DNA from: an uncultured Planctomycetales bacterium | GTDB lineage: Bacteria > Planctomycetota > Planctomycetia > Isosphaerales > Isosphaeraceae | DNA: 64,000 nt | Assembly: GCA_903926465.1 (NCBI GenBank) | Contig: CAIYJE010000046.1 | Coordinates: forward strand, 1-64,000 | Direction of reading: 5' to 3' | Part shown: one piece after another, positions 1 through 9,726 of the stretch | Position numbering within the stretch: position 1 is the stretch's first letter | Layout: each line of letters begins with the position of its first letter | Made by a program: the position numbers and the translations under genes | The notes under the pieces: model-generated | The model's database searches: none | Told to the model about the DNA's origin: nothing | The model's input: only the letters and a program-made list of their open reading frames with translations

Positions 1-1000
1 CACCAAGCCCGGCTTGGCGGTGGTACCCAGGGTAAGCGTCAGGGTTTTGCCGCCGCTGAAGACGTCGGTGGCCGTGCCTGAGAGCGCCAGCACATCTCCC
101 GTGGCGGTGTACTGGGTAGTGGCGGTGGCGTTGAACGTACCGCCAGCCACACTCCAGTTGGTGGCTTTGGCGGTGGCGTTGAGGCTGGTGAACTGGCCAC
201 CGGTGAGTATCAGGCCGGGACTGGTGGTGGTGCCGAGGGTGAGGGTCAGGGTTTTGCCGCCGCTGAAGACGTCAGTGGCCGTGCCTGAGAGCGCCAGCAC
301 ATCGCCCGTGGCGGAGTACTGGGTGTTAGCCGCGGCGTTGAAGGTGCCACCAGCGACGGTCCAGTTAGTGGCGGTAGCGGTGGCGTTGAGGCTGGTGAGC
401 TTACCGCCGGTGAGCACCAGGCCCGGACTGGCGGTGGTGCCCAGGGTGAGCGTCAGGGTTTTGCCGCCGCTGAAGACGTCAGTGGCCGTGCCAGAGAGCG
501 CCAGCACATCGCCCGTGGCGGAGTACTGAGTGTTGGCGGTGGCGTTGAACGTGCCACCAGCTAGCGTCCAGTTGGTGGCGGTGGCGGTGGCATTCAGGCT
601 GGTGAGCTGGCCTCCGGTGAGCACCAGGCCCGGGTTGTCGCTGGTGCCCAGGGTAAGCGCCAGGGTGTTGCCGCCGTTGAAGACGTCGGTGGCAGTTCCC
701 GAAAGCAAGAGTACATCGCCCGTGGCGGTGTACTGAGTATTGGCGGTGGCGTTGAACGTGCCACCGGCCACCGTCCAGTTACTGCCAGTTGCCGTGGCGT
801 TGAGGCTGTTGAGCTGGCCACCGCTGATCACCAGGCCGGGGCTGGCACTGGTGCCCAAGGTCATGGCCAGGGTTTTGCCGCCGCTGAACACATCGGTGGC
901 GGTTCCACTGGCCGTAAAAATGTCCAGCGCACTCGGGGCACTTGCCGCAACATACGTGAGAGTTAGCCCCAGTGCACTAAACTGGCCGCCGGCCACGTTC
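1..1000 (-). repeat. Tandem 207-bp (69-residue) coding repeats
   Basis: A conserved block coding for FSGGKTLTLTLGT recurs at about 45, 252, 459, 667 and 873, a spacing of 206-208 bp. Each unit also carries TNWTVAGGTFNA and SATGDVLALSGTATDV-like segments. Copies are highly similar at DNA level, so the array is young or homogenised. It continues past the left edge. The units resemble the beta-strand repeats of autotransporter-like surface proteins. Confidence 0.85.
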
Positions 1001-4000
1001 CAGTAATTGAGATCGCCCGTCGCCGTATTTCCGCTCGCGGTCAGGCTGACCAAGCTCCCATTCTGGATCAACACTCCAGGGTTGGCCGCATCACCCAGGG
1101 TCAGGTCCAGGCGCTTGCTGTCGATGCCAAAGGTCAGGCTAGAGGGACCGCTAATCATGAACGTATCGGGACTGCTACCAGTGGTACCCGGTAGGTAAGT
1201 CAAGAGGTCATCAGTTGCGCTCAGGATGCCACCAGCCAGGGTGGCGTTCAGGCTGAGGGTGGCATCAAAGCTGGTTACCAGGCCATTCGTGACAATGAGC
1301 CCCTGGGTTGATCCGCCGCCCAGAACCAAGGTCGCTGAACCCAGACCAGCCACTTCCACCGTACTGCTGCCTGTGAATACAAACCTATCCGTGGCGGTTG
1401 TGTAACTCACCATCAGGTCGCTCGTGCTGAACGTCAATGCTCCCAGGTCAAGCATGCCACCGGCTAAAGTCGCGCTCACGCCGGTCAGGCTTGCCCCCGC
1501 AGAACCAATCACCACGTAGTTACTACCGGTGACCGCAATGGTCACCCCGTCCAAATTGATCGTTCCCTGCAGCAAGATCTGAGGATCTGACCCAGAGTGG
1601 TCGAGCACAAGGGATGTCAGCGTGAACGTGGTGCCGGCAACCGTGACGTTCGCGCCTGCAAGGCCGGTAAGCCCCGTATCAATCAGTTCCGTGATGCTGC
1701 TGGTTTCCAGCCCGCCAGTGATCAGCGGGATACTAACATCACCAATGACCGCGCTCACCGTTCCAGTGGCGGCGAGTGACAAGGCCCCGGTATCAATCGT
1801 GACCGTACCATCCAGTTCCAGGATTGGAATGAACGCCGAACCGCCGATTGGAGCATAGCCAACCTGAACGGTGCCAGTAGAGACCTGGATTCCGCCACTC
1901 GTGGCAAACTGACTGCTGGTGATGAACTCCAGGCCGCCCGCAATCACTTCGTTGGGTGTGGTCGTTCCACTCTGGTTCGTGATCGCCAGCACGCCGTTCG
2001 TGAATGTGGTGAATGTGTAATTGGTAGCCTGCAGCGTTCCCAGGTCCGGGATAATGTCATAATTTCCAGGCGTCTGGGCGGTGAGTGCATCTCCCGTAAA
2101 TCCAGGTGCGCCTGTGATACCACTGGTGGCGAGTGTTTCATGATTCGCCAGGCCTTTGAAGCTGACCGTGAAGTCCTTGAAGGTCTGGCCGTTGTAGAGC
2201 ATCGACTTGGAAACGGCGGTCACGGTGAGCGGGGCCGGCGTGATCGTCAACGAACCAGGCCGATATGTGATCGTATAATTGGCAGAGGTCAACCCACTGA
2301 TCGTGACCACATCGGTATAGGCCCCTACCCCGGTTGTGGCTGGCTTGGTGTCAGACACTTTCAAATTGCCGCCGAGCGCACTGGCGGACTCATCATTCAC
2401 AAAACCGCTGTAGGTCAAGCTCGGGATCGGGTCACTCGATCCGTAAGGCCTTGTGATGCTGCCCGGCGTCACCGTCAAAGGCGCGGTGGTGACGGTCAGT
2501 GAGCCGGGCACGTAGGTGATCGCATAATTCGAGCCAGTGAGGCCGTTCGCCGTGATTGCGCCGGGATAGGTTCCTGCCCGCGTATTTGAAGCCGCTTTTG
2601 CGTCTGTAATCGTCAGAGTGCCGTCCAGAATACTGGCCGACTCTCCATTGATAAATCCGGAATAGGTCACGTTCAGGGCGGGATCAGAAACGCCGTAAAC
2701 CCGGGTCACGCTGCTCACGGTGACTGTCAAAGGCGCGGCGGAGACGGTCAATGAGCCGGGCACGTAGCTGATGGTGTAATTGGTCGAACTCAGGCCGCTC
2801 GCCGTGATTGCGCCCGAATAGTTGCCCGTAGCGGTCGTGGTAGCTGAGTAGAGATTTGAAAGGCTCAGACTGCCGCCGAGGTCGTTGGAGCTCTCACCAT
2901 TGACGAAGCCTGAATAGGTCACACCAAAGGTTGGGTCTGCCTGACCGTAAACTCGCGAGACATTATTAACCGAGACTGTGAGCGGGGCAGGCGTGATGGT
3001 GAGCGGAGCCGCCAGATAGATGATGGTGTAATTGCTGGAACTAAGGCCGGTCGCCGTGATTGCGTCGGGGTAAACGCCTGCCAGGCTGGTGGGATCTGAA
3101 ATCAAGTTGCTGACACTGAGAGTGCCATCAAGATTGCTGGATGTCTCACCATTGACGAATCCGGAATAAGTCACATCCAAGGTGGGATCCGCTGCACCGT
3201 AGATTCGCGTTACGCTGTTGGCGCTGATGGTGAGTGGAGCGGGTGAGACCGTGAGGCCACCAGAAACAAAGGTGATGTTGTAGTTTGAGGAGGACAAGCC
3301 GCTGGGGATGATGGAATCGGTATAGTTGCCAACGGGCGTGGTGGGGTCGGCGTTGGAGTCGGTAACGCTCAGAATGCCATTCAGGTTACTCGACGTATCG
3401 CCATTCACGAAGCCGGTATATGTCACAGCAGTCGTGAGGTCAGATGCTCCGTAAACGCGTGTAATATCGTTGGCCGTCACCGCAAGCGCTGCGGGTATGA
3501 CGGTCAGGTCGCCGACTTCATACGTGATCGTATAGTTGGTGGATGTCAGGCCACTGGCTGAAATTACGCCAGGGTAAGTGCCTGCGGGAGTCTTGGGGTC
3601 TGAGTTCGCATTGGCAAGCACGAGTGTGCCACCGAGCACGCTCTCATTATCATTATTGAGGAAACCGGTATAAAAAACGCTCAGGGTTGCATCGGCGGCA
3701 CCGTACACGCGAGAAACCGGGTTAACTGTCACGGTCAGCGGTGCGTTTAGGACCGTAAGCGAACCCGTGGTATAGGTGATGGTATAATTACTTGAGGTCA
3801 GGCCACTGGCCGTGATTGTCCCTGCGTAGGTACCTGCAGGCGTGTTGATGTCTGATCGGGAATCCGTAACGGTCAAGCTTCCATCGAGATCGATGGAGGA
3901 CTCCCCATTGGCAAATCCGGAGTAGGTTACGCCGAGCACTGGATCGGCATGGTTGTAAATGCGAGTGACGTTATTGGCTGTAACCGTGAGATGGGCGGGC

Positions 4001-7000
4001 GTGACGGTGAGTGGCCCTGCCAAGTAACTGATGGCGTAGTTCGGTGAGGCCAAACCACTGGCGGTGATAGCGCCCGCATAGGTGCCCACACTCGTGCTGG
4101 TATCCGACCGAGAGTTGGTCAGGGTGAGCAAGCCACCCAGGACACTGGACGACTCGCTATTAACAAAGCCTGCGTAGGTCACGCCCTGGGTCTGGTCAGG
4201 ACCACCGTACACCCGTGTGGCCGCTTTGGCGGTTACCGTAAGTGGGGCCTGCGTCACCGTCAGGGTGCCGGCCACATAATTGAAGCTGTAGTTTGCGGCC
4301 GTGAGTCCGCTGGCCGTGATTGCACCGGCATAGGTTCCTGCCCCGGTCGTTGGGGCCGACAGGGAATCGGCCAAGCTCAGGGTGCCGCCCAGGACCGTGG
4401 TGGACTCATTGTTCACAAAGCCTGAGTAGTTTACGCCCAGGGCCGGGTCGGTTCCGCCGTAAACTCGCGTAGCATTCTTGGTCGTTACGGTGAGAACGGC
4501 TTTGTTTACCGTGAGTGTGCCAGTGACGTAAGTCACACTGTAGTTCGAACTGTTAAAAGTGCCGCCGGTCAGAGCGTTGGGGGTGATGGTGTAGGTACCG
4601 GCCCCGGCCGTAGTCGTTAAGCCGCCAGTGCTGCTGAGCGTGACAGAGCTGACCGTCTCTCCATTCTTGAGCCCAACTGTGGTGAAGGCTGAGAACCCAA
4701 GCGCAAGCGACGTCCCATACGTGTGGCTCTGGTCGCCGGCGGTGACCGTGAGCGGGGCTGCCGTAACCGCGAGCGAACCGGATACATAACTGATGGTGTA
4801 GTTGGACGACGTGAGTCCACTGGCCGTGATCACACCGGCATAGGTGCCGACATTGGTCGTGGTGGCGGACCTGGCGTTCACCACGCTCAGTGTGCCGCCG
4901 AGTGCGGTGGCGGTCTCATTATTGACCAGGCCCGAGTAGGTCACGCCCAAGGTGGGGTCGGATGCACCATAAGCACGGCTTACGGAATTGGCGGTAATGG
5001 TCAACGGGGCCGCGGTAATGGTCAGCGGGCCTGCCACGTAATTGAACGTGTAGTTCGCGTTGGTGAGGCCGCTTGGTAAAATGACGCCAGAATACGTGCC
5101 TACGCCCGCGTTATTACTCTGGGAGTCAGTGATGGCCAGGGTGCCACCGAGCACGCTGGTGGTCTCGTTATTGACAAAGCCCGAGTAGGTCACGCCCTGG
5201 GTCTGGTCAGACCCGCCATAGACGCGGGTGGCCGTCTTGGCGGTTACGGTGAGCACGGCCGGCGTTACGGTAAGTGTGCCGGCGACGAACGTGATTGCGT
5301 AGTTGGAGCTGGTTAAACCACTTCCCGAAATTACCCCTGAATAGGTGCCGGCACCTGTGGTCAAGGCGCTCTTGGAGTTGGCCAGGGTCAGCGTTCCACC
5401 CAGAACGGTGGTCGTTTCATTATTCACGAAGCCAGAGTAAGTTACCCCGAGCGTGGGATCGGCAGCGCCGTAAACGCGGGTCACGTTATTGGCGGTGACT
5501 GTTAGAGGTGCTCTGGTAACCGTGAGGCCGCTGGCCACATAGTTAATGCTGTAGTTCGAACTCGTCAGACCGCTGGCGGTGATCACACCGGCGTAGGTAC
5601 CAACGGCCGTGGTAGTGGCACTCCTGGAATCGGTAACCACCAGAGTGCCAGCCAGCGCAGAGGCAGTTTCGCCGTTCACCAACCCTGTATAGGTCACCCC
5701 CAGCGCTGGGTCGGCTGATCCATAGACGCGGGAAACCGTATTCGCGGTGATTGTCAGCGGGGCCGCGGTCACGGTAAGCGAACCGGCGACAAAGCTGATC
5801 GCGTAGTTGGAGCTGGTCAGACCGCTGGCGGTGATCACACCGGCGTAGGTACCAACGGCCGTGGTAGTGGCACTCCTGGAATCGGTAACCACCAGAGTGC
5901 CAGCCAGCGCAGAGGCGGTTTCGCCGTTCACCAACCCTGTATAGGTCACCCCCAGCGCTGGGTCGGCTGATCCATAGACGCGGGAAACCGAGTTCGCCGT
6001 AACGGTAAGCGGAGCCGCAGTAACAGTCAGGTTGCCAGCGACGTAAGTGATGTTGTAATTCGAACTCGTCAGGCCGCTGGCCGTGATTGCGCCTGCGTAG
6101 GTTCCCACCACCGTGGTTGTGACGCTCCTGGAGTTCACAATGCTCAGGGTGCCGCCCAGCACACTGGATGTGTCATTATTCACAAAGCCGGAGTAGGTTA
6201 CGCCCAGGGTTGGGTCCGTTGCACCATAAACCCTGGACAACGAGTTTGCCGTGACGGTCAGTGGTGCCGCCGTCATTACCTGGCTCAGGCTATTGGATGT
6301 ACTTGATGAATAGCTTGAATCACCGCCATAAACCGCGGTGATAGTGCGCGTTCCCACGGCCACGGCCGTGGTCGATAATGAGGCGGTGCCGCCCGAGAGT
6401 GTGGCGGTTCCCAAAACCGTGGAACCATCTTTGAAGGTCACGGTACCCGTGGTAGCGGTGGGCGAAACCGAAGCGGTGTAAGTGATTGAGCTGCCGTAAA
6501 CCTTGGAACTCGAACTGGAACTGGTCAGGGTAGTGGTTGATGGATTCACAACCGCAACGGGGGCCGCCATCGTAAAATAAATGGAGTTCACAAAACCAAT
6601 GGCGGTACTGCCCGATGTGCTACTGCCTGTGAACGTGAGAGTGTGGGTACCTGCGGCCAGGGCTGTCGCGGCCGTTGTGATACTGTTGAAACCCCTGATG
6701 CTATTCCAAATCGGGGATGTGTACGTACCTAGATCCGTGCTATCGAAAGATGCATTGACATAAGGAAAAACCGTAGCAGCGTTATAGGTACTATTCTCGA
6801 CTCCGAAGTTAAGGACTGCCGTGGCAGCCGTTGGCAACGTGAAGGTTGTTGAGATTACCCCAGACCCTTTAAAGAACGCGGCCTGACCATAATCGCTGAT
6901 ACCTCCGTCATAATTGCCATCATAATTGACCGCTTGTAAACCCAGGCCATAGGTATTATCCCCACGCGTGCTTAGTCCTGAATTCCCACTGAACGACCAC

Positions 7001-8478
7001 CCTGGAATCGTTGGTGTGTAACTCGCAACACTGAACCCCAGGTTCGGGGCTTCGAAACTATCGTTGATCGGGTAATAATAACTATTCCCGCTCCTGAAGT
7101 TGCCGCTTCCACTGTAATAAGCAGTGATCTTGTGCGATCCCGTGGTCAGGGCCGAAGTTGTCAGGGTTGCCGTTCCGTTGGAAGACAGATTCACTGCGGT
7201 TCCCAGGTTCGAGCCATCCACCTGAAACTGCACCGTTCCACCCGTGGGAGTGACCGTGCACCCATACATGGGCGAGACCGTGGCAGTGAGTGTTACGGAC
7301 TGCCCCGGGGTTATAGAGGAACTTGAAGCCGAGACCGAGGTGTAAGTTTGCTCTTGACCAATGACTACCGCGGTTGCTTGGTTGCTGAGAGCTGTTAATA
7401 AAACTCCATTCCCCTTGTTGGGATAGGATGTGGTGGCAGCAGAAGTAACCTGAGTCTGGGTTAGTGGATAATTCCAGACTGTGAAGTCATGCATCTGGCC
7501 TTGATAATACGGGTCACCGTCCCACGCACTTTTGCCAATGTAGGTGATCGCCCGGCCAACGCCCAATTCTAGTTGTGAACCAAATCCATTGGTGCCCTGA
7601 TTGGTGCCATTCTGAAACCAAGTGGCTTGACCTGAACTGTTGACTGACAAAACAAAGTATTGCCATGTATCGAGAATAATACTGTTATTCCAATTCGCTC
7701 CAGGATAAAAGTTATTATCCGGAGTATTATTTTCGAGCCGGACATTACCAGTATTATTAACGTTTGGCCCGCGCCACATTGTTAATTCATTTTTTGGGTT
7801 CCCTGTACCACTGTCATAATTCGTAAAATCGAAGTACCGAGCGTAAGTTTGCTTTGTGGTGGGGTAGGCCCAGAATCCAATCGAGAAACCGTTAGAGAGT
7901 TCTCCTGCGTTGATTGGATCCAACTGCACATAACTGGTGCTGCTGCCGTCGAAAATTGAAGATTGGCCCGTGCCACTACTACTGCCCGAGTAATTGCCGC
8001 TGCCGCTGTAACTTGCCGAAATATAATGGTTGCCCATGGCCAATGTGGAGGTCGTCAGCGTGGCGGTGCCACTGGTCAGGCTGACCGCGCTGCCAAAATT
8101 CGCGCCATCCACCTGAAACTGAACGGTGCCGCCGCTGGCCGCTGTACCTGTTGAGGAATCCTTGACCGTGGCCGTGAAGGTTTCTGCACTGCTGTAACTG
8201 GCATAAGGGGCAGAGACCGAGACCTGGGTAATGGTCGAGGTCAGCAACTGCCGCCCTTCCAGAGACTCCATGCCCAAGAGCACCGGACGTTTTGTCGGAC
8301 GTTGAAATGCACGCTGGAACCGGGTCGTAAACCGAGACTCCAGATTCTCGAACCAGCTCAGGGCATTCTTCCTGAGTCGGTTGAGCCGGGACATCAAAGA
8401 CTGCTTCACCCGGCGCCGTTTGAGTAACTGGGTGAACAACTTGTGCAGGCGGAGGCGGCGGAGCAGTTTCAAGTACAT
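1..8478 (-). CDS. Giant MBG/Ig-like repeat surface protein (3' end outside window)
   Basis: The minus-strand frame is open from an ATG at 8478 to the left edge: 2826 codons without a stop. The N-terminus is very basic and long, followed near residues 66-72 by LEGRQLL, a variant of the LEPR-XLL motif of large planctomycete surface proteins. In order I see: an Ig-like domain (about 75-170), a LamG/jelly-roll-like domain (about 175-353), a second Ig-like domain (about 377-467), a region like a secreted beta-sandwich (about 467-640), and a third Ig-like domain (about 645-735). Then come about sixteen MBG/YDG-type repeats (about 735-2110) and a Gly/Thr/Ser/Leu-rich region ending in ~69-residue repeats. 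It is probably an exported adhesin or surface-matrix protein; the anchor would lie outside the window. No enzymatic motif is visible. The ribosome-binding site is weak. The reading of repeats and frame is certain; the function is inferred. Confidence 0.9.
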   Translation of the reverse strand, partial: MYLKLLRRLRLHKLFTQLLKRRRVKQSLMSRLNRLRKNALSWFENLESRFTTRFQRAFQRPTKRPVLLGMESLEGRQLLTSTITQVSVSAPYASYSSAETFTATVKDSSTGTAASGGTVQFQVDGANFGSAVSLTSGTATLTTSTLAMGNHYISASYSGSGNYSGSSSGTGQSSIFDGSSTSYVQLDPINAGELSNGFSIGFWAYPTTKQTYARYFDFTNYDSGTGNPKNELTMWRGPNVNNTGNVRLENNTPDNNFYPGANWNNSIILDTWQYFVLSVNSSGQATWFQNGTNQGTNGFGSQLELGVGRAITYIGKSAWDGDPYYQGQMHDFTVWNYPLTQTQVTSAATTSYPNKGNGVLLTALSNQATAVVIGQEQTYTSVSASSSSITPGQSVTLTATVSPMYGCTVTPTGGTVQFQVDGSNLGTAVNLSSNGTATLTTSALTTGSHKITAYYSGSGNFRSGNSYYYPINDSFEAPNLGFSVASYTPTIPGWSFSGNSGLSTRGDNTYGLGLQAVNYDGNYDGGISDYGQAAFFKGSGVISTTFTLPTAATAVLNFGVENSTYNAATVFPYVNASFDSTDLGTYTSPIWNSIRGFNSITTAATALAAGTHTLTFTGSSTSGSTAIGFVNSIYFTMAAPVAVVNPSTTTLTSSSSSSKVYGSSITYTASVSPTATTGTVTFKDGSTVLGTATLSGGTASLSTTAVAVGTRTITAVYGGDSSYSSSTSNSLSQVMTAAPLTVTANSLSRVYGATDPTLGVTYSGFVNNDTSSVLGGTLSIVNSRSVTTTVVGTYAGAITASGLTSSNYNITYVAGNLTVTAAPLTVTANSVSRVYGSADPALGVTYTGLVNGETASALAGTLVVTDSRSATTTAVGTYAGVITASGLTSSNYAISFVAGSLTVTAAPLTITANTVSRVYGSADPALGVTYTGLVNGETASALAGTLVVTDSRSATTTAVGTYAGVITASGLTSSNYSINYVASGLTVTRAPLTVTANNVTRVYGAADPTLGVTYSGFVNNETTTVLGGTLTLANSKSALTTGAGTYSGVISGSGLTSSNYAITFVAGTLTVTPAVLTVTAKTATRVYGGSDQTQGVTYSGFVNNETTSVLGGTLAITDSQSNNAGVGTYSGVILPSGLTNANYTFNYVAGPLTITAAPLTITANSVSRAYGASDPTLGVTYSGLVNNETATALGGTLSVVNARSATTTNVGTYAGVITASGLTSSNYTISYVSGSLAVTAAPLTVTAGDQSHTYGTSLALGFSAFTTVGLKNGETVSSVTLSSTGGLTTTAGAGTYTITPNALTGGTFNSSNYSVTYVTGTLTVNKAVLTVTTKNATRVYGGTDPALGVNYSGFVNNESTTVLGGTLSLADSLSAPTTGAGTYAGAITASGLTAANYSFNYVAGTLTVTQAPLTVTAKAATRVYGGPDQTQGVTYAGFVNSESSSVLGGLLTLTNSRSDTSTSVGTYAGAITASGLASPNYAISYLAGPLTVTPAHLTVTANNVTRIYNHADPVLGVTYSGFANGESSIDLDGSLTVTDSRSDINTPAGTYAGTITASGLTSSNYTITYTTGSLTVLNAPLTVTVNPVSRVYGAADATLSVFYTGFLNNDNESVLGGTLVLANANSDPKTPAGTYPGVISASGLTSTNYTITYEVGDLTVIPAALAVTANDITRVYGASDLTTAVTYTGFVNGDTSSNLNGILSVTDSNADPTTPVGNYTDSIIPSGLSSSNYNITFVSGGLTVSPAPLTISANSVTRIYGAADPTLDVTYSGFVNGETSSNLDGTLSVSNLISDPTSLAGVYPDAITATGLSSSNYTIIYLAAPLTITPAPLTVSVNNVSRVYGQADPTFGVTYSGFVNGESSNDLGGSLSLSNLYSATTTATGNYSGAITASGLSSTNYTISYVPGSLTVSAAPLTVTVSSVTRVYGVSDPALNVTYSGFINGESASILDGTLTITDAKAASNTRAGTYPGAITANGLTGSNYAITYVPGSLTVTTAPLTVTPGSITRPYGSSDPIPSLTYSGFVNDESASALGGNLKVSDTKPATTGVGAYTDVVTISGLTSANYTITYRPGSLTITPAPLTVTAVSKSMLYNGQTFKDFTVSFKGLANHETLATSGITGAPGFTGDALTAQTPGNYDIIPDLGTLQATNYTFTTFTNGVLAITNQSGTTTPNEVIAGGLEFITSSQFATSGGIQVSTGTVQVGYAPIGGSAFIPILELDGTVTIDTGALSLAATGTVSAVIGDVSIPLITGGLETSSITELIDTGLTGLAGANVTVAGTTFTLTSLVLDHSGSDPQILLQGTINLDGVTIAVTGSNYVVIGSAGASLTGVSATLAGGMLDLGALTFSTSDLMVSYTTATDRFVFTGSSTVEVAGLGSATLVLGGGSTQGLIVTNGLVTSFDATLSLNATLAGGILSATDDLLTYLPGTTGSSPDTFMISGPSSLTFGIDSKRLDLTLGDAANPGVLIQNGSLVSLTASGNTATGDLNYWNVAGGQFSALGLTLTYVAASAPSALDIFTASGTATDVFSGGKTLAMTLGTSASPGLVISGGQLNSLNATATGSNWTVAGGTFNATANTQYTATGDVLLLSGTATDVFNGGNTLALTLGTSDNPGLVLTGGQLTSLNATATATNWTLAGGTFNATANTQYSATGDVLALSGTATDVFSGGKTLTLTLGTTASPGLVLTGGKLTSLNATATATNWTVAGGTFNAAANTQYSATGDVLALSGTATDVFSGGKTLTLTLGTTTSPGLILTGGQFTSLNATAKATNWSVAGGTFNATATTQYTATGDVLALSGTATDVFSGGKTLTLTLGTTAKPGLV
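2140..6280 (-). repeat. Array of about sixteen ~252-bp MBG/YDG-type repeats
   Basis: Units of about 84 residues each begin with an (N)SVSRVYGATDPTLGVTYSG-like segment and end with SSNYxIxYVAGxLTVT. The VYG-like codons recur near 2443, 2695, 2945, 3197, 3451, 3698, 3952, 4205, 4456, 4717, 4968, 5215, 5468, 5720, 5970 and 6222. This pattern matches the MBG/YDG family of bacterial surface-protein repeats. Most copies are diverged at DNA level; two neighbours are almost identical (see 5566-5990). Confidence 0.85.
5566..5990 (-). repeat. Two adjacent near-identical MBG repeat copies
   Basis: About 172 bp starting at 5566 recur at 5818, exactly 252 bp (one 84-codon unit) later. The only difference I see within the block is a single base (gaggcagtt versus gaggcggtt). 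Other units of the array are far less alike, which points to a recent unit duplication or gene conversion. Confidence 0.85.
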
Positions 8479-9072
8479 GAGCGTTGGTCCTGGATGCTTT
8501 GGCAAGGAAACGAAAAGTTGTAAGGTGGGCTGCGGCGTATGGGGTGTATGGGCGGTCTGGGGTTCGTGTCGGTGATTTACCGGCCAGTCAAAGTTGAGAA
8601 ATGTCGGCAGAACGCCCTGCTGTCGATTTCTGGTGTCACGCCCGTGGCTCGAATGTGAGAATCAGTCAGAAAATGGCTTATGGCTTGACTGAGCTGGAGC
8701 AATATTGCCGTGGGTCTCGTCTGTCGCTGGCTTGAAAAGGCAATCGTTCTGATCGTCTGAACAGGTTGGATTGCTGCGGCCATGCGTGCGTGCTACTTGC
8801 CCACCTGATTGGCCTCAGTACTACTTCGGGATTTTTGGGCTAACCATAGGTCGAACTTCCTAGAATTTTTTGGTGACTCTTTTTTCGGTCACTCTTTGGT
8901 CTGATCGCTAGTATTGATCCGGCATGGTGGAATTCGTGAGATCGCTGGCAAGCGCTTTCCGTTTTCGATCCCTGCCCGTTCGGACTGCTGATGCAGGTTC
9001 GAATTCTGGACGTCTCAACGTCTCAGCGGATAGAATCACCAGCCACAAGAAACGCAAGAAGCGATTTAGAAG
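8479..9072. other. Divergent intergenic region between giant protein and sigma factor genes
   Basis: This 594-bp gap separates two divergent transcription units and must hold both promoters. I found no convincing coding sequence or consensus sigma-70 promoter. At 8872-8893 there is an imperfect palindromic element, GTGAC and GTCAC arms separated by 10 bases, which is also a loose direct repeat (GGTGACTCTTT / GGTCACTCTTT). It could be a regulator or ECF sigma site, but that is speculative. Confidence 0.4.
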
Positions 9073-9726
9073 ATGAAACTGCCTGACTCTGGGGCGATTG
9101 TGAAACCTCCACACGCCGACCTTGTCGGTACCACTCGGCTCTCACTTCTGATGCGGTTGCGGCAGAGGCCCGGTGATGCCGAGGCTTGGTCGCGGTTTGT
9201 GATGGTCTATGGCACGCAGATGGTGCGTTGGTGTCAGCGGCAAGGTTTACAAGAGGCAGACGCCATCGATGTGACGCAAGAGGCCCTGGTACGGTTCTGG
9301 AAGTCTGCTGATAAGTTTGAGTACGATCCCAAGAAGCGGTTCCGTGGCTATCTGCGAGTGTTAATTCATGCAACCTGGGCCGATTGGGTTGAACAGCGGC
9401 AGGGCGAGCTGACTGGCACGGGCAATTCCGGTATGCAGAAAATCCTCTTGTCGCTACCCGCGCGCGAGGACCTTATGGCTCAACTCCAGACTCTGTTTGA
9501 TCAGGAGGTTGTTGAGATGGCCATGCGTTTGGTTCGCAAACATATCGCTGCCCAAACCTGGCAAGCATTTCAGTTGCTGGCCATTGAGGGACTCTCCGGC
9601 AAGCAGGCGGCCGAGCAACTTGGTATGAAGGTGGGATCGGTGATTGCGGCCCGGTGTGAGGTGCAGCAAAGAATTCAGAAAACGATCCAGCGGATTGAGC
9701 GTGCCGATGCCATTCGCGAAGTCTAG
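9073..9726 (+). CDS. ECF-type RNA polymerase sigma factor
   Basis: This 217-residue protein has the two-domain layout of ECF sigma factors. The sigma2 region (about 30-115) includes DAIDVTQEALVRFWK. The sigma4 region (about 150-210) has the helix-turn-helix GLSGKQAAEQLGMKVGSVIAA. Such proteins redirect RNA polymerase to a small regulon. The gene overlaps the start of the downstream kinase gene by 20 bp, so the two are co-translated and probably act as a pair. Planctomycetes are known to have ECF groups genetically linked to Ser/Thr kinases, and this pair fits that pattern. A paralogue without a kinase partner lies at 34060-34662. The start is the ATG with a purine-rich stretch upstream. The family call is firm; target genes are unknown. 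Confidence 0.9.
   Translation: MKLPDSGAIVKPPHADLVGTTRLSLLMRLRQRPGDAEAWSRFVMVYGTQMVRWCQRQGLQEADAIDVTQEALVRFWKSADKFEYDPKKRFRGYLRVLIHATWADWVEQRQGELTGTGNSGMQKILLSLPAREDLMAQLQTLFDQEVVEMAMRLVRKHIAAQTWQAFQLLAIEGLSGKQAAEQLGMKVGSVIAARCEVQQRIQKTIQRIERADAIREV

Noticed and set aside
14-1198. Several Val/Pro-rich plus-strand open frames
   Set aside because: They are antisense shadows of the giant minus-strand repeat protein and lack starts with ribosome-binding sites.
2140-6280. Regularly spaced repeats that could be mistaken for a CRISPR array
   Set aside because: The repeats are 252-bp coding units in one long open frame, not short repeats with unique spacers.
8997-9015. GGTTCGAATTCTGG resembling a tRNA T-arm
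   Set aside because: There is no matching T-stem pairing, acceptor stem or D-arm around it.
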